The notes beneath the pieces were generated by a model. The model saw only the letters and a list, made by a program, of their open reading frames with translations, ran no database searches and was not told the origin of the DNA. A stretch of DNA of 64,000 nt, taken from positions 191,001-255,000 of the forward strand of contig NZ_KQ130452.1 in NCBI RefSeq assembly GCF_001046635.1, read 5' to 3'. The first letter of the stretch is position 1. Each line of letters opens with the position of its first letter. The DNA is from Novosphingobium barchaimii LL02. GTDB lineage: Bacteria > Pseudomonadota > Alphaproteobacteria > Sphingomonadales > Sphingomonadaceae. The position numbers and the translations under genes are program-made. This document shows, in pieces, positions 32,930-41,997 of the stretch.

Positions 32930-34328
32930 GTCAATGCAAACATCAACGCAAAAGTGGCTGCCGGATATCGTGGAGGCCGATGGGCCGGTCTATCTTGCGA
33001 TCTGCGCCGCGATCGGGCGGGATCTGGATAGCGGGCGTCTGAATGCAGGTGACCGATTGCCCCCGCAGCGCGACCTGGCCGAAGCGCTCGGAGTCGATGC
33101 GGGCACTGTCTCGCGCGCTTATGCGCAGGCGCGGCGACTGGGCCTGATCGACGCCGAGGGGCGGCGCGGCAGCTTCGTGCGGGCGCGTACCGGGATTGGG
33201 GACACAGCCGAAGTCGCACCGTTCGACACCGGCATGAACCTGCCGCCGATCCCGGCAGACAGCACGTTCGCCAGCCTCTTCACGGTAACCCTGCAGGATG
33301 TGTTGCAGGGACCGGGGGCAGCGAACCGGATGCAGTATCAGCCGGCTGGCGGCGCGCCGGAAGACAGGCGCGCAGGCGCGGCGTGGCTTGCCGCAGCGGG
33401 CGTCGCGGCGGACGAGGACAACGTGCTAGTCACCAGCGGCGCGCAGACGGCGCTTCATGCGGTAGCCAGTGCCGTGCTGGAGCCGGGCGATGCGGTCTGC
33501 ACCGGGCCGTTCGTCTATCCGGGCTGGACGGCGATCTGCCGTCGGCGCGGCATCGCCATCGTTCCATTGGCCAGCGACGAAGAAGGGATCGACCCCGACG
33601 CTTTCGCCCGCGCCTGTGCCGGCTCGCCCATCCGCGCGATCTACCTCGTGCCTTGCAACGACAACCCGACGACGGCGACACTGGGGCCTGAGCGCCGCCG
33701 GCGTATCGTCGAGATCGCGCGGCGGCATGACGTGCTGATCATCGAGGACGATCCCTATTCGCGGCTCGGTGGCGGCGAGGTCCTTCCGCTCGCCGCGCTG
33801 GCGCCCGAACGGACTTGGCACGTCTCAAGCCTTTCCAAGCTGATCTCGCCGGCGCTGCGCATCGCCTACGTGCGCGCGCCGTTGCTGCGCGATGCGCTGC
33901 GGATGGCTACGGACACGCACGAGACCACGGTCATGCCGCCGCCGCTTAACATGGCGGTGTGCACGCAGTGGCTGCGCAGCGGGGCATGGGCGCGACTGGT
34001 GGACGAGGTGCGGCTGGAGTGCGAGGCACGTCAGGCCATCGTCGCGGCCAGTCTGCCCGCCGGGTCCTATCGCGCAGGCGCTGCGGGGTACCACTTGTGG
34101 GTGCCGCTTGGCGCGGAAACGTCTGCGTTCGAATTGGTGGGCGCTCTAAGCTCGCTGGGCGTTTCGGTCGTATCCGGCGAGCAGTTCCGTGTCGATCCGG
34201 CCTGCAGCGAGCGGGCGGTGCGGGTGTCGATCGGGGGCAGTCTCGATCGGCAGCGGCTGGCGCGTGCGCTGGGCGTGCTGGACGCGATGCTGCACCACCG
34301 CGCCGGCCGGTCCAGCCCGCTGGTTTGA
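32919..34328 (+). CDS. MocR/PdxR-type GntR regulator fused to an aminotransferase fold
   Basis: The 469-residue protein has an N-terminal GntR winged helix (~20-88; DRLPPQRDLAEALGVDAGTVSRAY) joined to a fold-type I PLP-dependent aminotransferase domain (~105-460). The PLP lysine lies in SSLSKLISPALRIAYV, and the Asp-Tyr cofactor region is EDDPYSRLG. MocR proteins sense PLP or amino-acid derivatives rather than act as enzymes. Starts at 32919 and 32934 (MQTSTQKWLPD) are possible; the latter places the whole palindrome upstream and might be leaderless. It is convergent with the symporter gene (15 bp). Confidence 0.9.
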   Translation: MHTKSMQTSTQKWLPDIVEADGPVYLAICAAIGRDLDSGRLNAGDRLPPQRDLAEALGVDAGTVSRAYAQARRLGLIDAEGRRGSFVRARTGIGDTAEVAPFDTGMNLPPIPADSTFASLFTVTLQDVLQGPGAANRMQYQPAGGAPEDRRAGAAWLAAAGVAADEDNVLVTSGAQTALHAVASAVLEPGDAVCTGPFVYPGWTAICRRRGIAIVPLASDEEGIDPDAFARACAGSPIRAIYLVPCNDNPTTATLGPERRRRIVEIARRHDVLIIEDDPYSRLGGGEVLPLAALAPERTWHVSSLSKLISPALRIAYVRAPLLRDALRMATDTHETTVMPPPLNMAVCTQWLRSGAWARLVDEVRLECEARQAIVAASLPAGSYRAGAAGYHLWVPLGAETSAFELVGALSSLGVSVVSGEQFRVDPACSERAVRVSIGGSLDRQRLARALGVLDAMLHHRAGRSSPLV

Positions 34329-34343
34329 GCGGCGCAGGAGGGT

Positions 34344-35630
34344 TCAGTGGGCCGCTGCGGCGCGGCTCTGCTGATCGCGCGAGACGGCAACGGCGATGGC
34401 CAGGTCGCCGACCACGTTGACCATGGTGCGGAACATATCGAGCAGCCGGTCTACTCCTACGACCAGGCCGATCCCTTCGGCGGGAAGCCCGTTCAGCGCC
34501 AGCACCGCCGCCACGGTCGGCAGCGATCCCGCGGGGACGCCGATGGTTCCCATGCCCGCCAGCGCTGCCACGCCAAGGACGATGCCCTGCCGGTCCAGCG
34601 AGAGGTCCATGCCGAAGAACTGGGCGATGAACAGTACGGTTACAGCGGTGTAGATCGCGGTGCCGCCCTGGTTGGCGACCGTGCCGATCCCCAACACCAG
34701 CCGCGCGGCGCGGGGCGGCAGGTGAAGGTCGGTCTCGGCGGCTTTCAGCGCAGAGGGCAGGGTGGCATTGGACGAGGATGTACAGAAGGCGATCAGCGCC
34801 GGTTCCTGCACTCCGCGCAGGAAGGCCAGTGGCGAAAGACCCCCGCGCATCCAGACGACCGCGAAGAAGGTCAGCACCACTTGCAGCAGCAGCGCGGCGA
34901 TCACCACGCCCACGTAGGCGCTGAGGTACACCAGCAGGTGCCAGCCGAACACCAGCGTCATGTCGAACATGAAACAGGCCACGGCTACCGGGGCAAAGCG
35001 CGTCACCAGGGCCAGCACGCGCATCCCGGCGTCGTAGACCCGCTCGCTGGTTGCCAGCACCCAGCCGGCGCGGCGCGTGCGCAGCAGGGTCAGGGCGATC
35101 CCGGCAAGGAATGAGGTGACGATCACCGCCACGATCGGCCGTTCGATCGCGGAATAGGACAACGCCATGTTCAGCCACCCGCGCGGGGGGATCGGGCCGT
35201 GCGCGCTCAGCAGTTGCTGGCCGATCTCTGCCGGCACCACGTCTCCGGGGCGGAACAGGTTCGCCATGGCCAGTCCGATCACTGCCGCCGAAGTCGATAC
35301 CGCGACCATGTAAGCAAGAGTGGAAAGCAGAACCCGGCGCATCCCGGCGGTGTCGCGGATGCGGGCCAGGGCGCTGACGATGGCCGAAACCAGCAGCGGT
35401 ACGATGAGCACGAACAGGACCAGAAGGAAGGCCTGCTCCACCGGGCGCACCACCCAGCGCATCAGCAGCTCGGTTGCGGTCAGGTCACGGGCGAACAGCC
35501 CCGCCAGGGTGCCGCCGCCCATGCCAACGGCAAAGCCGATCAGCAGGCGCACCTGCAGCAGCGGGCGAAGGCGGCGCTGCGCTTGCGGCACGGCCGGCCG
35601 CACGGACGAGGGGGGAGATGTCTGGATCAT
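34344..35630 (-). CDS. Dicarboxylate/amino acid:cation symporter (DAACS family)
   Basis: The 428-residue inner-membrane protein has about eight helices and two re-entrant loops of the GltP/DctA fold: serine-rich loop TSSSNATLPSAL, NQGGTAIYTAV in place of the usual NMDGTALY, GTIGVPAGSLP, and DRLLDMFRTMVNVVGD. Family members import glutamate, aspartate, other neutral amino acids or C4-dicarboxylates with Na+ or H+. The altered NMDGT motif leaves the substrate open. It is leftward, 100 bp after the histidine kinase gene, and may belong to the same regulon as the peptidase locus. Confidence 0.9.
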   Translation of the reverse strand: MIQTSPPSSVRPAVPQAQRRLRPLLQVRLLIGFAVGMGGGTLAGLFARDLTATELLMRWVVRPVEQAFLLVLFVLIVPLLVSAIVSALARIRDTAGMRRVLLSTLAYMVAVSTSAAVIGLAMANLFRPGDVVPAEIGQQLLSAHGPIPPRGWLNMALSYSAIERPIVAVIVTSFLAGIALTLLRTRRAGWVLATSERVYDAGMRVLALVTRFAPVAVACFMFDMTLVFGWHLLVYLSAYVGVVIAALLLQVVLTFFAVVWMRGGLSPLAFLRGVQEPALIAFCTSSSNATLPSALKAAETDLHLPPRAARLVLGIGTVANQGGTAIYTAVTVLFIAQFFGMDLSLDRQGIVLGVAALAGMGTIGVPAGSLPTVAAVLALNGLPAEGIGLVVGVDRLLDMFRTMVNVVGDLAIAVAVSRDQQSRAAAAH

Positions 35631-35730
35631 GGAATGGATCGCGAGGGCGGAACTGAAAGCATCGGGTATCCTGTCGGCACACGGCGCGCGGCGCGTGGCC
35701 CATGACCCTGTTCCTGCGGCAGAAACCCTG

Positions 35731-37245
35731 TCAGCAAGCTGTCATGACCGGCAGGTCTTCGACCTCTGTTTCGATTGCGACGAAATCGATGCTGGCAAGC
35801 ACGCCGCGCCCGCCCGCGCCTTCGGCAAGGCGCACTTGCGCGCCCATGCGCTGTGCCAGCGCGCGCACGATCGAAAGGCCCAGTCCACTGCCGGACGGCG
35901 TGTTTTCGCCGCGCGCGCGGTAGAAGCGTTCGAACACCCGCTCGCGGTCTTCGGGGGCGATGCCGGGGCCGTCGTCCTCGATCTCGACGCGCGCCAGCCC
36001 CGCGCGGCGCAGCACGCGAACGGTGACGGTGCCGTCCGGGCGGCCGTAGCGCACGGCGTTGTCGAACAGGTTGCCGATCATCTCGCCCGCCAGCATGGCG
36101 TGGCCGCGCGCCAGGATGGGCGCGCCGTCCTCGTCCTCGAAACCGATGTCCATGGCGCCAAGGCCCACCACGCGGCTTGCGACCAGCTCCGTCGCCACCG
36201 CCGCAAGGTCGAACCCGGCGTCGACGCCGATGCCCTGTTCCTCGGTCCGGGCCAGAGCGATCAGCTGGAGCAGCAGGCGTTCCAGCGAGATCACCGCATT
36301 GCCGATGTCCTCCAGCGCTGCCGCACCGCGCCGGGACGATGCGCCGTAACGCTCCAGCACGTCGAGATGGACGCGCACGATCGCCAGAGGCGTGCGCATC
36401 TGGTGCGATGCGTTGGCGGTGAACTGGCTCAATGTGTCCACCGCGCGCTCGGTACGGGCCAGAAGGGCGTTGAAGGAGCCTGCCAGCAGCCGGGCCTCAC
36501 GCGGGGCGCGGTCCTCCAGCGACAGGCGAAAATGCGGCGGCGGTTCGCGCCGCGCGCTCTCGATCTGGCCCGTCAGCGCGGCGAAGGGGCGCAGGCCCCA
36601 GGTGATCGCCCAGTAGAACAGCAGTACCGCGATCATCGCGATCAGCACGGCCCCACCCGCCACGCGCAGGAAATAGGCTTGTTGATAGGCATCGCGGTCG
36701 TCGATGTAGTCGGCAACCTGGATGACCACGGGATGGCCACTGCGGTGCAGTTTGCGGATTTCCGTCGCCACCCGCACCGGTTTACCGCCCAATACGGCGT
36801 CGCGCAGGTAGGCGGGCTGGATGACCCCTTCGGCATCGCGGCGGTCGACATAGCCATCCACCAGCGGAGTATTGCGATACGTTCGCGGAAAACTGGCGGC
36901 GGGCACACGGCGCACGGGGGCGCCGGGGCGCGGGTCGAACTGCGGCGGCGGGACAAGTCCCGGCTCTCCGGCCAGCAAATGCGAACCGTCCCAGATGCTG
37001 TAATGGGTGACGGGCGCCGAACGCCGCTGCAGGAGGTGGACGGCCAGCGGCAGCAGTTCGGCGCGCACCGTGTCGTTAGCGTCGATCGCGCGGCTCAGCA
37101 CCCGCACCGAGCCGACCAGAATGCGGTCCGAGGTCAGCACGCTGGAGCGATAGATCATCCAGCAGGTAATGCCCCCGAAGATCACCGCCAGCCCCAGCAG
37201 GGGAACCATCACGGCTGCCGTCAGCCGCGAGCGTAGCGATGTCAT
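35731..37245 (-). CDS. TctE-like sensor histidine kinase
   Basis: The 504-residue membrane kinase has a transmembrane segment at ~10-32, a periplasmic sensor (~33-197; SRAIDANDTVRAELLPLAV typical of 2CSK_N/TctE-type sensors), a second membrane segment (~198-218) and a HAMP-like linker. HisKA follows with the phosphoaccepting histidine in FTANASHQMRTPLAIV, then the ATPase domain with NLFDNAVRYG (N box), DDGPGI and SGSGLGLSIV. TctE homologues sense tricarboxylates or other organic acids. Its ATG overlaps the stop of the response regulator by four bases (ATGA), so the pair is translationally coupled. Confidence 0.92.
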   Translation of the reverse strand: MTSLRSRLTAAVMVPLLGLAVIFGGITCWMIYRSSVLTSDRILVGSVRVLSRAIDANDTVRAELLPLAVHLLQRRSAPVTHYSIWDGSHLLAGEPGLVPPPQFDPRPGAPVRRVPAASFPRTYRNTPLVDGYVDRRDAEGVIQPAYLRDAVLGGKPVRVATEIRKLHRSGHPVVIQVADYIDDRDAYQQAYFLRVAGGAVLIAMIAVLLFYWAITWGLRPFAALTGQIESARREPPPHFRLSLEDRAPREARLLAGSFNALLARTERAVDTLSQFTANASHQMRTPLAIVRVHLDVLERYGASSRRGAAALEDIGNAVISLERLLLQLIALARTEEQGIGVDAGFDLAAVATELVASRVVGLGAMDIGFEDEDGAPILARGHAMLAGEMIGNLFDNAVRYGRPDGTVTVRVLRRAGLARVEIEDDGPGIAPEDRERVFERFYRARGENTPSGSGLGLSIVRALAQRMGAQVRLAEGAGGRGVLASIDFVAIETEVEDLPVMTAC

Positions 37246-37910
37246 CCGGCCTCTAGCATGTAGCCCAGCCCGCGAATGGTGCGAATGGTCGGCCCGCCCG
37301 GCATCAGCTTGCGGCGCAGGCGGCCGACGTAGACCTCAAGCGCATTGGGGGCGACCGCATCGGCGAAGTTGAAGACCTCCGAATTCAGGCATTGCTTGGT
37401 CACGACTTTGCCGGGGCGCCCCATCAGCGTTTCCAGCACCGCCATTTCGCGCCGCCGCAGGTCCAGCGTGCAGCGACCAAGTTCGACCACGCGGGTCGAA
37501 CGGTCCAGGCTGAGTTCGCCGACCCTCAGCACCGGGTCCGCCGTTCCCTGGCTGCGCCGGATCAGTGCCCGCACACGCGATTCCAGTTCGCGGGGGTGGA
37601 AGGGCTTCGAAAGGTAATCGTCCGCGCCCCGGTCCAGCCCGGCGATCCGGTCGCTCACGCCGTCGCGCGCGGTGAGGATCAGGACCGGTGTGGCATTGCC
37701 TCCGGCACGCAGCGACTGCAGCACCTCCAGCCCGTCGATATCCGGCAATCCCAAGTCGAGGATCACGGCGTTGTAGATTTCGCTGGCCAGCACATCGAGA
37801 GCGTCTTCGCCCGTGGCGACCACGTCCACGGCAAAACCGCTCGCGCTCATCGAGGCGTCCATTCCGCGCGCCAGGCGTTCGTCGTCTTCCACGATCAATA
37901 TGCGCAACAA
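37242..37910 (-). CDS. OmpR/PhoB-family response regulator (TctD-like)
   Basis: The 222-residue protein has a receiver domain (acidic pair D9/D10, phosphorylated D52 in LDLGLPD, K in LSKPF) and a C-terminal winged helix (~125-220; NALEVYVGRLRRKL, IRGLGYML). It is the partner of the histidine kinase. The start is a TTG (37910, or the adjacent TTG at 37907) behind a strong GGGGAG site, since no ATG or GTG precedes VEDDE; low start efficiency may keep levels low. It is divergent from the TonB receptor cluster, with repeated half-sites between them. Confidence 0.92.
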   Translation of the reverse strand: MLRILIVEDDERLARGMDASMSASGFAVDVVATGEDALDVLASEIYNAVILDLGLPDIDGLEVLQSLRAGGNATPVLILTARDGVSDRIAGLDRGADDYLSKPFHPRELESRVRALIRRSQGTADPVLRVGELSLDRSTRVVELGRCTLDLRRREMAVLETLMGRPGKVVTKQCLNSEVFNFADAVAPNALEVYVGRLRRKLMPGGPTIRTIRGLGYMLEAG

Positions 37911-38024
37911 CCCACTCCCCTAAGCACGAGTTGCAGCCATCCCCATCTTCCCGTCCCGCGCTACCGGGCGCGGCTTTTGTCGTTCGGCAATATCCTGAAA
38001 TGATTCGGCAGTGTCGTGTGTGAA

Positions 38025-38097
38025 CCTGTCACCGACCTGTCATGCGGGGCAAGATTCTTTTTGCAGCGCAGCAAATCAATGACAGCTTGGTGACAGG
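38025..38097. promoter_or_regulatory. Two oppositely oriented pairs of CCTGTCA half-sites, candidate response-regulator operators
   Basis: CCTGTCA occurs at 38025 and 38036, an 11-bp step. The reverse form TGACAG(G) occurs at 38080 and 38091, again 11 bp apart. Direct repeats one helical turn apart are the usual binding mode of OmpR-family regulators. The sites lie in the 328-bp gap between the response-regulator gene and the TonB receptor, which otherwise shows no gene. Confidence 0.6.
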
Positions 38098-38238
38098 TGG
38101 GGGCCCTTACCCCTTGTGGTGTCGGGAGAGGGAAACTCGACAATTTCAGCAGATCCAATCCCTTGCGGCGTACGAGATCGCAGGAAACCCGGCGGCATCG
38201 CTGCGGGGATCGGATCGGCTTGCAAACAGGGGGCAAGC

Positions 38239-40587
38239 ATGGCCACTCACTTCGGTCGCGTAGCATTCTACCTTTCCGTGTCCGCTTCCGCGCTTGTGCC
38301 GGGCCTGGCGCAGGCCCAGGATATGGCGGCGCCGCAGGAATCCGCATCCGAGGGCGTGGGCGATATCGTCGTCACCGCACTGCGGCGCTCCACCCGCGTG
38401 CAGGATACGCCGGTCGCCATCACCGCGCTTTCGGAAAAGTCGCTGCAGAACCTGGGCGCGACGGGCATCGCCGACATTGCGCGGCAGGTGCCGGGCCTCA
38501 ACCTGATCTCGGGCGAATCCGGGCGCACCCGCATCTCCATCCGCGGCATCCAGACCGCCGGTGAAAGCACCGTGGGCCTCTATTACGGCGAAACCCCGCT
38601 GACCGGGCCTGCGGGCACCACTTCCGATCCATCGGGCGTGACCCCCAACCTCAACCTCTTCGATGTCGAGCGCGTCGAGGTGCTGCGCGGGCCGCAGGGC
38701 ACGCTCTACGGTTCGGGGTCGATGGGCGGCACCTTGCGCGTGATCTTCAAGAAGCCCAACCTCACCGAATATGAAGGCGCCACCGAACTGGGCGCCGAGA
38801 CGGTGAAGCATGGCGGCTTCGGCTATTCGCTCAAGGGCGCGGTCAACGTGCCGCTTATCAGCGACATGCTGGGCGTGCGCGCGGTTCTCTATCGCCAGCA
38901 GAACCCCGGCTATGTCGACGATCCGACGATCGGCCGCAAGGATCTCAACCGCTCGGTCCTCGAAGGTGCTCGCGTGCAGGTGGGCTTCCATCCCACCGAT
39001 ACCCTCCAGTTCAACCTGATGGGGATCGTGCAGACGCAGAAGTTCGGAGGTACGTCGCAGTGGGCGCCGTCGGTGGGCGAATTCATCTCGCAGCAGAAGA
39101 TCGCCTCGCCGGCTTACGACAAGCTGCAGGTCTATGCGCTGGACACCAAGTGGGAGACCGGGATCGGTACCCTGACACTGGCGAATTCGTTCTACCGCTG
39201 GGATGTGCGCCAGACCAACGACAACTCGGACAATTACGCCAGCATCGCCGCGTCGAACCGCTATTGCGGCCTGTTCCAGAATACCTTCGCCGGATCGGCG
39301 CTACAGCAGGGCAGCGCGGGATCGACGACCAGTTCCAGCACCTGCGCAACAGGTGCGGGCGGCCTGACTTCGGCGCAGCTGCGTGCCGACTACCAGAGCT
39401 GGGCGGCCTCGCAGCAGCCCATCGGCAATTACCAGCCGCGCTTCGTGCGCAACTTCGTCAACGAACTGCGCCTCAGCTCCAGCGGCAGCGGGCCTTTGGG
39501 TTATACCCTGGGCGTGTTCCGCGAGGATCGTAACGACCGCGTGGATACGGCGGTGTTCGCTGGCGTTCCCGCGACCGGCGAAATGCAGCAGCCTTTCGTC
39601 GACCTGGGTTCACGTTACGTCACCGACGAAGTGAAGCAGATGGCCGCTTATGGCGAGTTGAGCTACCGTTTCTTCGAGCCGCTGACGGTCACCGTGGGCC
39701 TGCGCTACTACGATTACAAGAAGACCGTGGGCGGCATGAACCTGGGCTATAACTACTTCAACGGCCAGGTGCCTACCGCCTATTCGGAAATCACCGCCAA
39801 TGCCAACGGGCTCATCAAGAAGTTCAACGCCGAGCTGAAGATCACGCCCGACATCATGGCCTATGCTACCGCATCGCAGGGCTTTCGTCCGGGCGGCGCG
39901 AACCTGACGCCGGGCATTCCGGCATCGGCGCAGACTTATGCGGCGGACTCGCTGTGGAACTACGAGATCGGCCTGAAGACCCAGTGGTTCGACCGCAAGC
40001 TGACCTTCAACGTGGACGGTTACCGGATCGACTGGAACAACCTGCAAACCTCGGTTCAGGCGACTTACGGCAACTTCTCGTACATCGGTAACGTGGGTTC
40101 GGCGCGGATCGAGGGCGTTGAGGCAGAGGCAAGCGCGATCCCCTTGCCTGGCCTGTTCCTGAACGCCAGCTTCCACTACCTCAAGCCTCGCCTGACCGAG
40201 GACCAGATCAGCGCCGAGGTGACCGCATCGGGCCGCAAGGGCGATATCCTTCCGCTGATCCCGCGCACCACCGCCAGCGCCGGCGTGGAATACAACTTCC
40301 CCGCCTTCGCGGACTTCTCCGGCATGGTGCGCGCAGACTGGACCTACACCGGCAAGATGACCTCGCAGTTGCGCACGACCAACATCAACTATCGCGAATT
40401 CGGGAAGTACAGCAGCGTCAACTTGCGTGCCGGCTTCCAGAAGGACAACCTGGGTGTGTTCCTCTACGTGCGCAACGTCTTCGACAAGATCGGCGTGAAT
40501 ACGATCACCAGCGCCACGGGTGTACCCGACTATTACGCCACGACTGCTCCGCGCACCGTGGGCGCCACGATCACATCCAAGTTCTGA
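38239..40587 (+). CDS. TonB-dependent outer-membrane receptor
   Basis: The 782-residue protein has a signal peptide ending in LAQAQ, a TonB-box-like segment (DIVVTALRR), a plug domain (~45-165; VERVEVLRGPQGTLYGSGSMGG) and a beta-barrel ending in the outer-membrane signature TITSKF. It takes up a large substrate across the outer membrane with TonB energy. The ATG at 38239 follows an AGGGGG ribosome site and yields the signal peptide. It leads a rightward run with M20 and M14 hydrolases (16 and 111 bp gaps), so its ligand is probably peptide-like. No iron-box is visible upstream. Confidence 0.9.
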   Translation: MATHFGRVAFYLSVSASALVPGLAQAQDMAAPQESASEGVGDIVVTALRRSTRVQDTPVAITALSEKSLQNLGATGIADIARQVPGLNLISGESGRTRISIRGIQTAGESTVGLYYGETPLTGPAGTTSDPSGVTPNLNLFDVERVEVLRGPQGTLYGSGSMGGTLRVIFKKPNLTEYEGATELGAETVKHGGFGYSLKGAVNVPLISDMLGVRAVLYRQQNPGYVDDPTIGRKDLNRSVLEGARVQVGFHPTDTLQFNLMGIVQTQKFGGTSQWAPSVGEFISQQKIASPAYDKLQVYALDTKWETGIGTLTLANSFYRWDVRQTNDNSDNYASIAASNRYCGLFQNTFAGSALQQGSAGSTTSSSTCATGAGGLTSAQLRADYQSWAASQQPIGNYQPRFVRNFVNELRLSSSGSGPLGYTLGVFREDRNDRVDTAVFAGVPATGEMQQPFVDLGSRYVTDEVKQMAAYGELSYRFFEPLTVTVGLRYYDYKKTVGGMNLGYNYFNGQVPTAYSEITANANGLIKKFNAELKITPDIMAYATASQGFRPGGANLTPGIPASAQTYAADSLWNYEIGLKTQWFDRKLTFNVDGYRIDWNNLQTSVQATYGNFSYIGNVGSARIEGVEAEASAIPLPGLFLNASFHYLKPRLTEDQISAEVTASGRKGDILPLIPRTTASAGVEYNFPAFADFSGMVRADWTYTGKMTSQLRTTNINYREFGKYSSVNLRAGFQKDNLGVFLYVRNVFDKIGVNTITSATGVPDYYATTAPRTVGATITSKF

Positions 40588-40602
40588 TGAGGACTCGAAA
40601 AA

Positions 40603-41886
40603 ATGCATAGCAAGATCATGCCCGCCCTGCTTGGCGCCGCAGCCCTGACCTCCGCCGCTGCTCATGCCGCGCCCACGCCTGAGGACAAGGCCGCCGCCAG
40701 CCTCATTGCCAGCGCCAAGTTCGCCAAGGCCCAGGCCTCGCTCAAGAGCGATTACGACACGATCATCCAGGACATCATCACCCTGACCGAGATCGAGGCT
40801 CCGCCGTTCAAGGAAACCGCGCGCGGCAATGCCTATATGGCGATGCTCAAGGCCGAGGGCCTGACCGATGTGGAGATGGACGAAGTCGGCAATGTCATGG
40901 GCATGCGCAAGGGAACGGGAGGCGGTCCGCTGATCGTCGTCACCGCGCACCTCGATACGGTGTTTCCCGCCGGAACCAATGTGAAGGTGCGCCGCGAAGG
41001 CAATGGCCTTTACGCCCCCGGCATCGGCGACGATACCAGCAGCCTGCCGGTGCAGCTGGCCTTCATTCGCGCCATGAACCGCGCCGGTTTCACCACCAAG
41101 GCGGACATCCTGTTCATGGGCAATGTCGGCGAGGAAGGCCCGGGCGACCTGCGCGGCACCCGCCATCTGTTCTCGAAGGGCAAGTACAAGGACAAGATCA
41201 AGTACTTCATCTCGTTCGAGCCGGGCCAGCCGGGACGGATCACCAATGCCGGCACCGGATCGCGCCGCTACAAGGTGACCTTCAATGGACCCGGCGGCCA
41301 TTCGATGGGCGATTTCGGCATAGTCAGCCCGGCCTTCGCGATGGGTAACGCCATGGTCGCCTTCGGCAAGCTCAAGGCCCCGGCGGAACCCAAGACGGTC
41401 TACAACATCGGCATCCTCGAAGGCGGCACGTCGGTGAACTCGATCCCGTTCTCCACCGCGATGACGATCGACATGCGTTCCAACGGCAAGCCCGAACTCG
41501 ACGCCGAGGAGAAGGCCTTTCTTGGCCTGCTGCCCGGCGCCGTTGCGCAGGAGAACGCCGCGCGTTCCACCGCCAAGGGCAAGATCACCTATGACGCCAA
41601 GCTGATCGGTGACCGCCCGGTTGGCAGCACGCCGGAAACCGCGCGGATCATCAAGGTGGCGGGCGCCGCCGCCAGGGCCTCGGGCGTGGAGCCCAAATAC
41701 GGCGCCGGTTCGACCGACAGCAACATCCCGATGAGCCTGGGGGTCGAGGCGGTGACGCTAGGCTCCGGCTTCGAGACCTTCCGCGCCCATTCGCTGGAGG
41801 AAGGGATGAAGATGAACCCGCCTGAAGACCTCAAGAACATGGGCGTCGGCCTCGCCACCGTGCTGACCCTCGCACAGGCGCGCTGA
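40603..41886 (+). CDS. Secreted M20-family metallohydrolase (peptidase/amidohydrolase)
   Basis: The 427-residue periplasmic protein (signal MHSKIMPALLGAAALTSAAAHA) has the di-zinc M20 motifs: TAHLDTVFP, GIGDDTSSL, catalytic glutamate pair VGEEGPGDL, and the dimerisation-domain HSMGDFG. M20 enzymes remove terminal residues from di- and tripeptides or hydrolyse N-acyl amino acids. It starts 15 bases after the receptor gene and is surely co-transcribed, suggesting the imported compound is cut in the periplasm. The specificity is unknown. Confidence 0.92.
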   Translation: MHSKIMPALLGAAALTSAAAHAAPTPEDKAAASLIASAKFAKAQASLKSDYDTIIQDIITLTEIEAPPFKETARGNAYMAMLKAEGLTDVEMDEVGNVMGMRKGTGGGPLIVVTAHLDTVFPAGTNVKVRREGNGLYAPGIGDDTSSLPVQLAFIRAMNRAGFTTKADILFMGNVGEEGPGDLRGTRHLFSKGKYKDKIKYFISFEPGQPGRITNAGTGSRRYKVTFNGPGGHSMGDFGIVSPAFAMGNAMVAFGKLKAPAEPKTVYNIGILEGGTSVNSIPFSTAMTIDMRSNGKPELDAEEKAFLGLLPGAVAQENAARSTAKGKITYDAKLIGDRPVGSTPETARIIKVAGAAARASGVEPKYGAGSTDSNIPMSLGVEAVTLGSGFETFRAHSLEEGMKMNPPEDLKNMGVGLATVLTLAQAR

Positions 41887-41997
41887 TGTCCTCGGGGGCG
41901 GGCCTTGCATGGCTCGCCCCCGCACTATGCCTGCCCCCCCGGATGAACAGCGCCGGCCGGCCATGAGCCAGGCTGCCGCGTGCCAAGGAGTGATGCC

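Noticed and set aside
39610-41301. 563-codon open frame antisense to the receptor and M20 genes
   Set aside because: It spans the boundary of two well-supported genes in the opposite direction and contains no family motif.
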